Notes: generated by a model not told the origin, from the letters alone. A stretch of DNA of 64,000 nucleotides from Ooceraea biroi (GCF_003672135.1 NC_039510.1:12214001-12278000), one strand, 5' to 3'; shown: positions 13,501 to 25,188, numbered from the stretch's first letter. Translations and numbers: made by a program.

Positions 13501-15518
13501 ATAACATACCGCGTATAACGAAAAGTGGATGATCAATAATATATGTCATACTCAATTTGCTGAGTATCTTTTGAAGCGTGCAATTTGTAGTTACATGAGC
13601 GCCCTTTTTCGCAAATGCGAATATCCGTTCAATTGTATTAATGTAATGACGCAAAAGCAATGCGTGCGAGCAGCGAAACGAATTGTAATGTGTATAAAAC
13701 GGAACACGATGATAAACGAGAAATTACTATCTTTTCGAGACAATCACAATACGAGAGAGAGAGATTTACTTTTACCAATAGCACATTTATTCTTATATGA
13801 TAACATTCTTTTCCTATCTTAATTATGTTATCTCTATTTTCATATTTTTATAATGTTTTTCTGTCCTGGATCTTCTTCAGTTGCGTCTCTCTCTCTTTCT
13901 CTGATGTAAACAACTTAGCGAAGTAAAAAAATCGTACTTCGACCAAATGAAAATAACAGGAGCACGCATTACGAACGGCCGATCCATTAAAGGGATGCTT
14001 CGTGAGGCAGAATTAAGGGGAGTGAACTCCTTTATGCTCCTTTAATCCGCTACATGTTTTTCGTTATCGCGCATTGTGCAAAATAATCAAATATTGCGAT
14101 TACATTTGAATACGATTAACCGATGGATTTTATAATTGTTTTCGCTACTCGCAACTGATCGATACGTCCAGGATGATGAATGGGCCGCCTATTGTTTTTC
14201 CCTGCCGATAACATATTGATAATATATAAATTCGAATACCTTCCTTGTACTTTGCGCAGCTGCACGTTGTGAACACTCAAGAAGTCGTTTACTTCTGCCA
14301 AAGCCAGATCGACTGCTGGGCCACATCGCTCAAGATCAAACGGGCTGTCGAGATGGGAAGCCATAAGAACGCCTACGTTGTACACTCGCAGAGAATTTTC
14401 GTAATCCACTATACAATAAGTAAAGAATGAGAGACATGAATCCCTAGTGAATACGAATGTTAAAAATTAAGTTTCAGGACGAAAGAATAATATTAAAAAA
14501 TTTATGTATTTTCAAAATATATTTGTGTTTACTTGCACAATTTCTAAATTATTTCAAAAGCTTTAAAAACAATTAAAGAGATACGTTGTAATTAAAAGAT
14601 CACGATATTGTCGTAACATTTTGTTTATATTTGTTGTAAATTGAAAGAACATCAACGCGTTAATTTGTGTTGTACGCTTAAGCGAGCAGAAAAAGTGCCA
14701 TTGATGTGTCGCTTGAAGAAATCACACAGAAAATACGTTCGTTTTATTCATACATACGCGCGATTACACAGGTCATCAGAAAAGGGAGAGAGAGGACGTC
14801 GAATACTGAACTACAAACCATGCATACCCAATGAGCTCTTATTCACCATTGGAACAGAAAAATCAAAAAAGTGAATCGATAAAATGTGTGTATACACTTA
14901 ACAATTGAATTTGCTAAGTGACAGAATAAAGTATTGATACGTAAGTCGTACATTAAATTTTCTCTTTCTCATTATTTAAATAACACTCTTTAAAAGTTTT
15001 GTTATATAAAGGAAAATTATATATAAATTTAAAAAAATTTTATCTCAATGGAATACATACATTTTTTAAAAATATTTTATTGGAATATTTTATAAGAAAA
15101 ATAATAGCATGTAGATGTAAGAGGTTGTGTACGTATCATGTATGTATTATGTGTAATTTCTTTCAGTCTTATTTATATTAATTGCAATATTAATTTTTAA
15201 CTTTAAAAAAATATATATTTCCTTTTTCTAGGCCATATAATATGATATATATATTATAAGAAATCGTCAATAAAATAAAATATATAGATAATATATATAA
15301 AATTTTTCTCGTTAAACAATATCAATGCGAATTCTGAAACACTTTGTACAGCGACAAAACGCACGATTGATATAATTAATTATACAATTACGATCATTAC
15401 ATCACAATATATAAAAATGTCTTATGAATGAACAGGTCTTACCACGCGGTACACTCACGAGCCACGACACTTGCAAAGCAACAACCGACAAAATAAACAA
15501 TCTCGTTTCAGCGTACAT
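5295..15518 (-). CDS. Gyc32E: Receptor-type guanylate cyclase, Gyc32E-like
   Basis: Eighteen exons in transcript order: 15518-15443, 14408-14240, 12242-12077, 10455-10176, 9902-9793, 9667-9479, 9305-9085, 8772-8533, 8307-8181, 8086-7878, 7695-7545, 7341-7182, 7084-6924, 6836-6670, 6601-6455, 6384-6192, 6012-5739 and 5578-5295. They sum to 3324 nt, or 1107 residues, with every phase matching. The protein has a signal peptide (1 to about 22), an ANF-receptor-type extracellular domain (about 27-450) and a proline-rich juxtamembrane stretch. Next come a transmembrane helix (about 459-482), a kinase-homology domain (about 540-810), a coiled-coil linker and a cyclase domain (about 858-1056). The tail is short, 51 residues. 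The HRD position reads HGK, so the kinase domain is a pseudokinase. Both metal aspartates (YFSDIVGFT, Asp884; ETIGDAY, Asp928) and the guanine-selecting Glu924 and Cys (HYCLFGDT) are present. It should make cGMP at the plasma membrane. The short tail and kinase-domain sequence favour Gyc32E over Gyc76C. The ligand cannot be told. Confidence 0.9.
7481..7508. repeat. (GA)n microsatellite in a guanylate cyclase intron
   Basis: An uninterrupted run of about fourteen GA units lies in the intron between the two central kinase-homology exons (7342-7544). It is close to the 5' end of that intron's downstream neighbour but outside both exons. Confidence 0.9.
10544..10757. mobile_element. Palindromic MITE of about 214 bp
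   Basis: Two arms of about 80 bp are inverted copies of each other (10544-10622 and 10680-10757), separated by a short loop containing ACCTCGAGGT. The outer ends read AAAAAACCTCACAAAG and its complement. If the ends are set there, the flanks are TA on both sides, as for Tc1/mariner-type insertions, although the A-runs make the boundary uncertain. There is no coding capacity. It lies in an intron of the guanylate cyclase gene. Confidence 0.75.
10852..10922. repeat. (TA)n palindromic block
   Basis: Runs of TA are interrupted by TTATATA and by an inverted pair of short TGTAATC/GATTACA-type words flanking the longest run. The block is self-complementary and likely length-variable. It is intronic. 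Confidence 0.85.
11108..11147. repeat. CA/CGCA simple repeat
   Basis: A short alternating purine-pyrimidine tract made of ACAC and CGCA units lies in the same intron as the (TA)n block. I see no other feature in it. Confidence 0.85.
12243..14239. other. Second intron of the guanylate cyclase gene
   Basis: This is a 2.0-kb intron between the exon encoding residues 27-82 and the exon starting YPSCSG. Several short frames exist, the longest being 136 codons on the minus strand at 12638-13048. They lack splice context or family resemblance and include improbable composition. No repeats of note were seen. Confidence 0.7.
14409..15442. other. First intron of the guanylate cyclase gene
   Basis: This AT-rich intron of about 1 kb lies between the signal-peptide exon and the first ligand-binding exon. 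No coding exon is visible. The junction splits a valine codon, G then TG. Confidence 0.8.
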
Positions 15519-15653
15519 AACGGTAGATACGCTGTGTGGAATCGCAAGGGAAATCTACAGGTGGTATAAATGAAAAAAAAACAAGAAAAAAGATGATCAC
15601 ACGTCAGATCGCCCGCTGAGCTACGTCTAAAGTTTCGCGGGGAAGGGTTCAGC

Positions 15654-15661
15654 CTTATATA
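15654..15661 (-). promoter_or_regulatory. TATA box of the guanylate cyclase gene
   Basis: On the minus strand the sequence reads CCTATATAAGGC, a near-perfect TATA box, 136 to 143 bases before the start codon at 15518. Transcription would begin at about 15631 and give a 5' leader of roughly 110 bases. This is inferred from spacing; no transcript data were used. Confidence 0.6.
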
Positions 15662-17572
15662 GGGGTTGATACAGTTCCACGGAGTCCTAGCAACGCGCAA
15701 TCCAACGCGCCCCTCGGAGATACTTGCAAAAAGAAAAATATTACGGCGTACGTGGATTATATTTCGCTCGGACACGGATTGAAAGAGAGAGAGAGAGAAA
15801 AATAAATCATCCTGATTCCAACATTCTTCTTCAGCCTGCGATCGATTTGCAGAACAATCCGCGCTTCCGGTTTACTGATCAAGAATTCCAATTGGAATAT
15901 TTATTTTAATCTTTCCTGAATTTACTTTCCGGCATTGTAAATAAAAATGGATATTAAGTGCTTATTTAAGTGTTATGTTAAATGTGTTAAGTGATGGAAA
16001 TTTATGTAATTTAAAGTCAGACACGTTATACTGATTACAATCTTTTATATTAATTATATATATACTAATATTTTAGATCTAACAAACCATTTTTTACTTA
16101 TGAATTGTTTTGCTTGAGATCTATTTATGTGTGCAATTATAATACATATATGCATATAAGGCTGCTTGCTAAATTTAAAAACTGGTACAGTGAGAAAATC
16201 CGAAACACAAACTTACATTGATTCGAGATAGCGTGCGTCTGGATGAACCTTTCAGCAGAATGAAGCGTATTATGGCACGTATTTAATCCCGGGGGATTTT
16301 CAGGATACAGTGGCGATCGTACAGTATATATACGTATAACGAACATCCAAATCATATAGCACGTCACGTAAAAGTGATGGAAAATAGCGCAGTATACGTG
16401 CAAGGATGTGTACCAGGGCCTTTTGTCGATTTCATCAATGCTAAAACATTGGAAAAAATTAAACAGTTGGGCATAAAAAACCGTTTACTAATTATTTAAA
16501 ATATAAGATTATTATAATATATTATATTATAATTATTATGATATAATAGAGATAAAATTGTTGTCTATCATCATTATTAAACATAATTCATCAATTTTTG
16601 TTCATTAGAGAGACATCATAACGATAAATAAATAATCAAATCTAAAGTTTTTCGCGAATCATTAATTGATATACGAATCTGACGAGACTTATTAATGGCA
16701 TCCGATGTTATCACAATAAAATACTTCAGAATGGTGCGTAGTATCGAGGATGCCGATATGGACAGTTCGAATGAATGATACGACACGTACTGCGTACCCG
16801 GAAGTCCTGACTTACTCTCATCGAGTGGACGTCGTAATCTGCAAATGACACGTCATTTCAGATAACGGCATAGGTAGCGAGCCAATTTCTCTCAAGAAAA
16901 ATGGCGCGCGAGGTGAGCCTCCGTAACTGGCCAATCAGGCGGCAAGGTCGGGTAAGCGCGACCAATGGACGGTGCTGCTTATCGCGAGCCTTCCCGAATT
17001 ACTGCGTGACGTCACGCATCATCCGATCCACGTGCGAGCTGCGGCGCGGCGCGGCCAAATAACGGTCTTCCGGGATCTGTTTTTCTTTGCCTGCAGAATG
17101 GCGCGTAGACGTTTGTTTGTTTGTTTGTTTGTTTACTTCGGCGACGATCGTTAAGTAACATGTGATAAACCGATAAACAATAGCGCTTAATATTGCACTT
17201 GGGTATTTCTCAAGAAACGCCTATGTCTACTTGTTTTGAAATAAAAACGCAATGCGCACTTATCAGTCTGCCATGTAACCCTTTCTACGAGTGCCTCTGG
17301 CAGGGAGCCATGCGACGCATCAATGATTGTTTATCACACCCGACGAAAACAAAACGTGACTACCTCGCGGCGCGTCTCGCACTTCAATGAATTTTTCGCG
17401 GTTTCTTTTGTTCTTTTTCTCATTCGCTTCTTTTTAATTAATACAGCGGAGTCGTGTAAAATCGTACGATATCGCGAGCAGCGCGAAACTATTCACGGAA
17501 TGCGACGGTTGACCTGGTGATGGTTGATCGTACGATTTTACGGAGCCAACGAGCCAGCCAGCCGCGCCGAAA
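15662..17572. other. Intergenic region between divergent genes
   Basis: This is shared upstream DNA of the guanylate cyclase (-) and phospholipase (+) genes. The first kilobase is AT-rich and empty. From about 16840 the composition turns GC-rich, with a (GTTT)n run at 17112-17133 and a 15-bp inverted repeat (17456-17470 and 17527-17541). Short frames here have no family resemblance. Confidence 0.6.
17456..17541. repeat. 15-bp perfect inverted repeat upstream of the phospholipase gene
   Basis: GTAAAATCGTACGAT at 17456-17470 is repeated as its exact complement at 17527-17541, with 56 bases between. Each arm also contains the palindrome ATCGTACGAT. It lies 70 to 160 bases before the inferred TATA box, so it may be a pair of binding sites for a dimeric factor. 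Confidence 0.6.
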
Positions 17573-17594
17573 CGTGACGTGACGTGACGTGACG
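17573..17594 (+). promoter_or_regulatory. Tandem CGTGA repeats (CRE-like sites) in the phospholipase promoter
   Basis: Four exact tandem copies of CGTGA lie 19 to 40 bases before a TATA box. The array creates overlapping TGACGT words on the + strand, the core of CREB/ATF-type sites. A fifth unit is degenerate (CGCATCACG). The role is inferred from motif and position. Confidence 0.55.
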
Positions 17595-17612
17595 CATCAC
17601 GCACCGCTTCAC

Positions 17613-17620
17613 TATAAAAA
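17613..17620 (+). promoter_or_regulatory. TATA box of the PNPLA8-like gene
   Basis: TATAAAAA lies about 30 bases before TTTAGTACG, a plausible initiator near 17643. The leader would then run about 200 bases to the ATG at 17844. Confidence 0.55.
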
Positions 17621-17843
17621 TCGCGACACTGCGCCGCCACATTTAGTACGAACGAAAGTTTGCGACAACGTGGTTGATTCTTCCATTGTGAATTAGATCA
17701 TAGCATCGATTTTATTTACCTGACCTGCTGTTGTTTCCGACGATTCTGTTATCGACAATCTCGAGCTTCGATGATCGGAACTTATAATTTTGTGGCAATT
17801 TGAAATATCAATACAAGGAATAGTTTGTGATTCGTAGCACACG

Positions 17844-20800
17844 ATGTCTTTCAATAGGCACGCGAAGTACTGTCAAAAGTGCATTTTATTAACAAGGTGG
17901 GTGTGCTATGTGTGCTATCATACGTGTTTTTTTTAATAGCACCTTCAAGCGGGTTATGTAGTGCAGATCTGAAATATAACCTTGAGTATGTTAAATAATC
18001 CTCTTAATCTTCTGGTATACGTGTCTTTAAATTTGTGCATAATTAAGAAGTATAGATTTTGATATGTTAGGTGAAGAGAAATCTTATACATGTGTTAAAT
18101 ATTATTTTAACTAAGAAAAAAAGGGGGAAAAGTTTTCGAAATGGAATTTAATCGGACACGTGATTATTCTTGAAACAATTCAAACCACTTCAGTCGCACT
18201 ACATTAATTATCTGCTCGCGTGCTTCAACATCTAATGCCAACTGCAATTACGTAATTTTCTCTGATGAAACCATTGTAGGAATCGCTATTATTATCGACG
18301 AAATCTGATATAAATGTTTATTGCATCGTTATCTGCTTTCTTGCATTGTTATCTATCAATAATAATAATCAATGTTTAAGTTATTAAAATATTATTGAAA
18401 GAATCGTAGCAATACAAAATATATACATACAATCGTAGCGATGCAAATACACACACATCCATGCGAAGGTAGAAACGCGTGAAATCGTTCGATGTTTATC
18501 GATCAGCTGACTCTGACAAGTCTAAAAAAACATGGCGTCATCGATGTGTTGAGCGCGATGGTTAGTCCATTCTCTATAGTCGTACAAAGTATGAATCATC
18601 TAACGTTTCATCTTGTTGCAATTTAATGCATGCGTAAATAGGGGTTGATAATATTAAAGAAGAAAATTAAAACAACGCGAAAGTACACGCGATAACAAAT
18701 GTGCACATTGCTCGAACGTTCTCGAATAGAGGTTACTTCCGATTTTAACTTTTATCTCTGGAATCATTTGGAGATCTATAACAAGGCCACTTATCATTCT
18801 CGAGTAATTTTGGACATGTTAATCTACGTAAAAACAAAATTAGTTAATTATATGTTAATTATATAATAACGAACTATATAATGTTCAATGGAAATATATA
18901 ATGTTTGTTGTTTTGCCGATACCTTATTTTCTAAAAACAAAAGCATTAATTTCTTTTTGTTTTGTATAATAATGGAGTATATTTTATAAATTTAGTTTTA
19001 TAAAATGAGTAAATGTTTATCAATTGCAGGCAACTTACGGACAGTGCAACAGGTAAAGATGCCAGTGGAACTTTTACAGACAGAATACTACGTTCTATAA
19101 ATGACATAAAGAAGGCCAAAATGTCAATGCAGAATCAGTGGAAGCTCTTGTCACAATTGAAGGACTATCTAAACAAGACCAACTACGATAAGAATCCGCA
19201 CATCAGTCTGCCTAAAGAGTGGTTGGATACTTTGCAAAAATTAACCTACTCGCAACTTGAAACAATACGAAAGCTGTCATCCTTCGAGCACAATAAAATT
19301 ACTGATCCAGAAAAGAATCTGAACACAACAAGACGTAATGATGACAGTGATTCAAAGAATGTAACATTAATGCCTGAACAAGTAAAGTCGATAGGTGATT
19401 CTACAATTGTGCAACCGAGGATACAACAGGTAATTATTTAAATTAAATAAGAAAATAAGATTTATCCACAGATACTCATGTAAATAGTGTGTAACGCGAT
19501 GTTTGTAAGTCCTCTCAGCAACGTAGCCAAACACGTTTGTCCATGTGTGCCTCTGTGTGTATATATATATATATATATATGTGATATTTTGAAAAACGAC
19601 CATGAGTTTGATGATAAGAATCAGTTGTCACCGAACCGTTACCGATCATAGCTTTATACTGCAAATAAATTCGCGAGAACGATCTGTTTCGATACTTCTC
19701 GATTTCTATAATTACATCATCCGTCGTTACTTCCCATTGCAATTTCAATAGCTAATCCTTTCTGCAGAAAGTTCATGAACAAGATACACCCGACAGTAAA
19801 CTAGAATCGAAGGAGAACTTTACCATGCCGCAAATTCTCTCCACACTGTTTCTCAAGTTATCGCCCAAGGTTGTGCAGAGTAGCGCCGCACCAAAGTGGA
19901 AAGCGAATATTCACAACAATATTCCGATACACAGTATCGTGTCTCGCACGCGTCACGTTTTGAACAGCATCGAATCAGCGGAGTCAAATGCCTCAAAGAT
20001 ACGGAGGATCGAGGATCTATTGGTACACGTCGATCAGTATCCAGAGGCGAGGCACTACGCGATTAAGGAAGGAGCGATCAGGATTTTATTGCGGGCTCGT
20101 CAAAAAGCTAATGATGAACAGATCAGAGGTGCGTGAGGGGGAATATAAATTCACACTTATTTGTTACCAATGATGATGATTTATAATCTTGAAATCTGTC
20201 GTTGCAGCGCCGATTAGAGAGGCATTGGCTGTAATGGGCTACACCGATCCCCTGCCTGGTCGAGGTATCAGAATCCTATCGATCGATGGCGGTGGTATTC
20301 GCGGAGTATTGGTTATCGAGATGCTGAAGAAACTGGAGGAACTTACAGGAAAGAAGACGTACGAGATGTTCGATTATATATGTGGCGTGAGCACGGGTGC
20401 TATTCTGGCCGCAGTGTTAGGTAATCGCGTTTAAAATTTCTTGTTCAACGTATGTGACAGATCTGAAGTCTATATTGATCGTTATTGGCCATCGTGAGAT
20501 AAGATCACGCTAGAATTGATTAGCTTTTGTGACACGTGTGTGTATGTTCGTACTAATTTCTAACTGTCGATTATATGTAGTACTACCAAAGGATCTTTCG
20601 GAAGGTAAATCTTTACACGTGTAAATTTATTTTATTACAGCATGTTTGTCATGATGTTTTCTTACGTACACGTAGTTTTACTGATAGAGGGAATGCTACG
20701 TGAAATATTTCGTTTATTGTTTTATCTTTTATTTTCGATTGCAGGTGGATACAAGAGGAAATCATTGGAGGAAGTTTCGGGATTGTACAAGGACCTGAGT

Positions 20801-21901
20801 ACCAGAATATTCACGCAGAGCGCTATAAAAGGCACGAGCAGTCTGGTCTGGAGTCACGCATATTACGACACCGCACTATGGGAACAATTGTTAACAGAGC
20901 AGCTAGGTGACAAAATTCTCATCAAAACCACTCGCGATCCAAATGCGCCAAAGGTACGTCACTGTAATTCTTGCTTGAGTAAAATTCGCAATGAAATGCA
21001 TAATGCATGAGGCAGCAAGGATAATTTGAAAGACGCTTAAGCACGCTGGAATTTTTAGTTTTCAGCAATATCCGCCGTGGTAAATCACGGAAACGTCATG
21101 GCTTACGTGTTTAGAAATTACACGTTACCGCATAGGGTAGAGAGCCAGTACATGGGATCCCATAAACATAAATTATGGGAAGCCGTGAGAGCGTCAGCTG
21201 CTGCACCGAGTTACTTTGAAGAATTCAAAAACGGCGAATATCTTCATCAGGATGGCGGTAAGTCGCCCGGCACTTTAATGTAAAATCCTGTTTATTAAAA
21301 TCTCGAAATATCATGTGAAATGTTACAACAGGCATCCTTGTAAATAATCCATGTGCCGTGGCGATTCACGAGGCTAAACAATTGTGGCCAAACAATCAGA
21401 TACAATGTGTCGTGTCGTTCGGAACCGGCCGAATTCCACATCGCATTAGTGAAAAGGAAGTGGAGATCTCGAGCTGGAAAGAAAAGTTCTTCAAAATTTT
21501 GGATAGCGCCACCGATACAGAAGGTAGGTTTAATAATAACGAAGGTGTAATTAATTGCACTGCACAAATTTATTTTTAAAAATTAAGGAGAAAAGTAGGA
21601 TAGGAGTAAAATTATAGATTTTAAAATTGGCTTTCTCAATTTCTCAGCTGTACATACGATGCTGAACGATCTGCTACCTGAGCACATCTACTTTCGGTTC
21701 AACCCTTACATGACGGAGATGTTATCAATGGTGGAGATTCGACCTGAAAAAATTGACCAGATGGAGCAAGACGCGAGAATGTACGTACGACGAAATGAAG
21801 AGAAATTCCAAAAGGCAGCCATAGCTTTGATGGAAAAGCGACGGATGCAGCAAAGACTAATGGACTGGGTCGCGTTGAGAAAACAAATGTCGGGTCTATG
21901 A
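17844..21901 (+). CDS. PNPLA8: Calcium-independent phospholipase A2-gamma (PNPLA8-like patatin)
   Basis: Eight exons: 17844-17896, 19030-19429, 19768-20128, 20208-20420, 20745-20953, 21059-21257, 21332-21523 and 21648-21901. They sum to 1881 nt, or 626 residues, with consistent phases. The first 270 residues are poorly conserved. The N-terminus (MSFNRHAKYCQKCILLTR) is basic, has no acidic residue and suits mitochondrial import. The patatin domain follows, with the glycine-rich oxyanion loop GGGIRG (299-304), the nucleophile elbow GVSTG (Ser333) and the dyad aspartate in HQDGG (Asp477). The C-terminal region, with AVHTMLNDLLP and YFRFNP, is specific to the iPLA2-gamma group. The family hydrolyses membrane phospholipids in mitochondria and peroxisomes and helps remodel cardiolipin. 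All catalytic residues are intact. Its promoter faces the guanylate cyclase promoter. Poly(A) signal at 22133. Confidence 0.93.
17897..19029. other. First intron of the PNPLA8-like gene
   Basis: This 1.1-kb AT-rich intron separates the targeting-sequence exon from the second exon. No exon, repeat or other feature was recognised. Confidence 0.75.
19558..19581. repeat. (TA)n microsatellite
   Basis: About ten TA units flanked by GTG words, in the second intron of the PNPLA8-like gene (19430-19767). Confidence 0.85.
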
Positions 21902-22132
21902 TGAATGAGAAGCAAAAATATCATATTGATGTGTATTTCATAACACGATCTGTGTTAGCGAGTCACTTGAACATGTATAGTACAATCTTTTTACCTCTGA
22001 TATGTTAAGATCCTATCACCTTGTACCTTTTTAAATAATTGTTTAATTACGTTTTGAATGATAGACTAAGAGATATTTTAAGAGATATTCTAAAAGTAAC
22101 GTATTTAAACAATGTTTAGTTAAATATATTAC

Positions 22133-22138
22133 AATAAA
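22133..22138 (+). terminator. Poly(A) signal of the PNPLA8-like gene
   Basis: AATAAA lies 232 bases after the stop codon. It is the first canonical hexamer on this strand after the gene. Confidence 0.6.
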
Positions 22139-22177
22139 GTATATAATAATAGGTGTATCTAATATGTATCCTTTATG

Positions 22178-22250
22178 AAGATGACGATCTAAACATTCTA
22201 AAATTAATTTTAGAGAAGATGATCTAAACATTCTAAAATTAATTTTAGAG
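22178..22250. repeat. Two-copy tandem duplication of a ~37-bp unit
   Basis: GAAGATGA(CGA)TCTAAACATTC with about 18 following bases appears twice in a row. The copies differ by a 3-base indel (ACG). It lies just after the poly(A) signal of the phospholipase gene and has no coding sense. Confidence 0.8.
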
Positions 22251-22893
22251 AAGATGAAACCTATTTCCAATGCAGAAAATCGCGAACAAATTCCTAGGAT
22301 AGAAAGTTATCGTTAATCTCATCCAAAATTATTTCATTGACATTTCTCAGATTTTATTTGGTGCTCCTGTTCTTTGTAAACAATAAAACAATCGCTTCAT
22401 GTGGCCAACAAAAATACTTATAATAAAAATCTGGCCATTCAAAGCATTCACAGTGCTAATTGGACTACAGCTTTGGAGAATTCTGAATTCTTGTTAATTC
22501 CCAAAAACTCCGTTTTGAAACAAGCCTCCACCGTCGTCAATGAAAAAGTGTGGTAGTAGTACGAATATTGAGATTTCTATTTTCTTGTAGTACAATTTAA
22601 TTGTGCAAAATAGAAAATTTTGAATGTAATATGGTTTTAAAAGCGGACCAAATACAGTTTTTATTTTCCAGTAGCAGAATTTAATGTTAAATGAAATTAA
22701 TTTTCATTTATGAATTATACTGTGTAAATAGTAAATTAAATAAATTTTTCTTTTAGAATTGATAATTTAACAAAAGATCGGTTTTGTATTTTCTAATTGT
22801 ACGATTCAATAAAACATTTCAAGTGATATTGACAAAGAATTGCAAGAAATACGTAGCGTGGCGCTGCTGTCGTTGCGCGTTTCATTGCGTTCA
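22251..22893. other. Intergenic, PNPLA8-like to RpL29
   Basis: AT-rich unique sequence. The RpL29 promoter lies at its right-hand end, where the composition changes to pyrimidine- and CpG-rich. No gene is seen. Confidence 0.6.
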
Positions 22894-22913
22894 TTCTTCC
22901 CGTTTCCGTTTCC
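22894..22913 (+). promoter_or_regulatory. Candidate TOP-type transcription start of RpL29
   Basis: TTCTTCCCGTTTCCGTTTCC is an almost pure pyrimidine run about 280 bases before the RpL29 ATG. Ribosomal protein genes typically start at a C within such a tract, giving TOP mRNAs under growth control. The leader is probably spliced, because a strong acceptor (TATTATTACAG at 23152-23162) precedes the ATG. The matching donor is not certain. Confidence 0.5.
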
Positions 22914-23186
22914 GAGACGTTGTGTACGATTCCTTGAGGTTTTACAGCATTTTAATCTAAATATCCATTTAATCAGTTAAAATTATAACGTATCTATAGA
23001 ATTGCAACTTCTCCATTGATTTTAATGTTAACTTGCTACATTCTTTTATTATTAGCATATACGAAAGATTGTTGCAATAAGTTTCTCTTATAATTTAGCT
23101 TAACCTTAACACACACGTCTGATAGTATAGAATGCACTGTTTTGATATAAAATATTATTACAGATAGGACCAAATAAATCCAAAAA

Positions 23187-23856
23187 ATGGCCAAGTCGAA
23201 GAATCACACGAATCACAATCAAAGTAAGCATAAAATTTAATAAAGTCTATTATCAAGTTGTTAAAGTTAGAAAATAGTGTTTCTTGATGTACTAAGTAGG
23301 ATATGTAATTTCACCTTTTTTTTTAAGTGATACTGAAAATATAGTAAAATAGTTAATGTGTGTTAGAAATAGAATCTTTAAATTAATCTCTTTTGTATTT
23401 GTGGTTAATTATTATATTTATTATAGACCGCAAAGCACATCGTAATGGCATTAAGAAGCCCAAGAAGTACAGGCACGAGTCCACGCTTGGTGTAAGTTTT
23501 CTTAAATTATTAAATTATATAAAAATTTTATTTTCTATCGTGTTACACTTTTAATCATATTTTGTATTTTTTTTAACACATTGAAATTCCATGAAATAAT
23601 GTACATGATATAAAATATTTAGTAAATAATATGGACTTTTCACGTTGAATATAATTTAAATAATTATTATATAATATCTTTTTGTTTCTACAATTATATC
23701 CTCATTTATAACATTTATCATATGAATATATTTTAGATGGATTTGAAATTCCTGAGGAATCAACGCTTCGCTAAGAAACATAACCTCAAACCGAAGGCTC
23801 AGCTGAAGAGGGCTGCGCAACGAAAAGCTCTTCGTGAAGCTAAGAATAATAAATAA
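23187..23856 (+). CDS. RpL29: 60S ribosomal protein L29 (eL29)
   Basis: Three exons: 23187-23223, 23427-23491 and 23737-23856 (TAA). They total 222 nt, or 73 residues, the usual size of insect L29. The protein starts MAKSKNHTNHNQNRKAHRNG and continues with IKKPKKYRHESTLG and MDLKFLRNQRFAKKHN, then a lysine- and alanine-rich basic tail. This is the whole eL29 domain of the large subunit. Each reading frame is too short to stand out alone, so the call rests on splice phases and the highly conserved sequence. It sits 2 kb after the phospholipase and 0.3 kb before the phosphomevalonate kinase gene on the same strand. An AATAAA follows at 23885. Confidence 0.95.
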
Positions 23857-23884
23857 ACTTACTGTGAATTAATGATTTTATTAC

Positions 23885-23890
23885 AATAAA
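23885..23890 (+). terminator. Poly(A) signal of RpL29
   Basis: AATAAA lies 29 bases after the RpL29 stop codon, as expected for the very short 3' ends of ribosomal protein genes. Confidence 0.75.
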
Positions 23891-24139
23891 CCTAAAAACC
23901 ATACCTGTGCTGTTAAAGAAATCAATTTCAATCTTCATCTACAATTTAGAATTTGTATCTTCGTGTACCTAAACATCAATGTTTATGAATAATTCATGCA
24001 AAATGTAAATTTTCTGAATGCGAGATTGCCACGATAGAGGTGCAAAACAGCGCGTTGAACAGAACAGAAAAGTTTTTATAGTTTCGTGCATTCGTTACTT
24101 GTCTTCTAAATCTGCAATGCTGCATGGTGACATGTCAAC

Positions 24140-25154
24140 ATGGCTGCAGACCAAGTAGTGGACACGCGCGACGTCATGCAAATGTTAGACAATTCAACAA
24201 AACCCGAGGGGATTTTGTTGGTTAGCGGCAAGAGAAAGTCAGGAAAAGATTACATCACCGAAATTTTGCACAAAAGGTAATACATTTGTGTCCATGAATT
24301 GCCCAATGATAACGTAATGAGTGACATTATCCACAGGCGAAAGTTGACATAAAATTATTAAAGCATATGTGGATATTATATTTCTTTGCAATTAGTCTTG
24401 TTTGTCTAAAAACATCTAATTTTTTGGTTTTGAAAACTTTGTGCTAAATTCAGGATAGGCTCACAAAGAAGCACAATCATACGCTTATCAGGACCTATAA
24501 AAACGCACTGGGCTAAAACTTTGGAGCTTGATATCGATCAATTGCTGGGAGATGGAGAGTACAAGGAGAAGTATCGTCTTGAAATGGTCAAATGGAGCGA
24601 GAATCTGAGAAAGAAGGATTACGGTTATTTCTGTCGCGCTGCTATTGATATGTATAATGGTACGTAGTATCAGCTGGTAATGTAACAAGCTTTATAAAAT
24701 AAGAATATGCAAACATGAAGTGCTGTTCACAAGATACAAATTTCTGAGATGTGTGTCCAATATTCCAGCTTGGGACAAGCCAGTATGGATAATAAGCGAT
24801 GTTAGAAGAAAAACTGACATCAAGTGGTTTCTAGAAAATTTTGGAGATGTCTGCAAGACTATACATATATTTTGTCCTGAAGAAGTTAGACAAAAGCGTG
24901 GTTGGATATATACACCAGGTAGAAAAATAAATATAAAATTATACCCTAAAATCATCTAATAATTTTTATAAGATTCTGGTTCTTCTTTTAAGAGTACTTG
25001 TATACTACAGTGTGATGTAATTTCAGGTATAGATGATTCAGAAACGGAGTGCGACTTGGATGATGTAAGCAGCTGGGATGTCTTGCTGGAGAACGACGAT
25101 GACAGTGATATAGAAACTATATTGCAACGATTGCTAGACTTAATTAGCAAATAA
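24140..25154 (+). CDS. Pmvk: Phosphomevalonate kinase (animal type)
   Basis: Four exons: 24140-24276, 24454-24659, 24769-24918 and 25027-25154 (TAA). They total 621 nt, or 206 residues. The enzyme phosphorylates mevalonate 5-phosphate with ATP in the mevalonate pathway. In insects, which do not make sterols, this supplies juvenile hormone precursors, dolichol and prenyl groups. The P-loop-like SGKRKSGKD (29-37), the GPIKTHWA segment, the LGDGEYKEKYR motif and KPVWIISDVRRKTDI (118-132) identify the animal family, related to nucleoside monophosphate kinases and not to the GHMP kinases of yeast. After the GWIYTPG core there is an acidic tail of about 40 residues. The ATG chosen is the first in frame; an ATG at 24124 is out of frame. 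The poly(A) signal is at 25189. Confidence 0.93.
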
Positions 25155-25188
25155 GAGCTTTCAACGTAATAACTTTTCACTAACGCAC

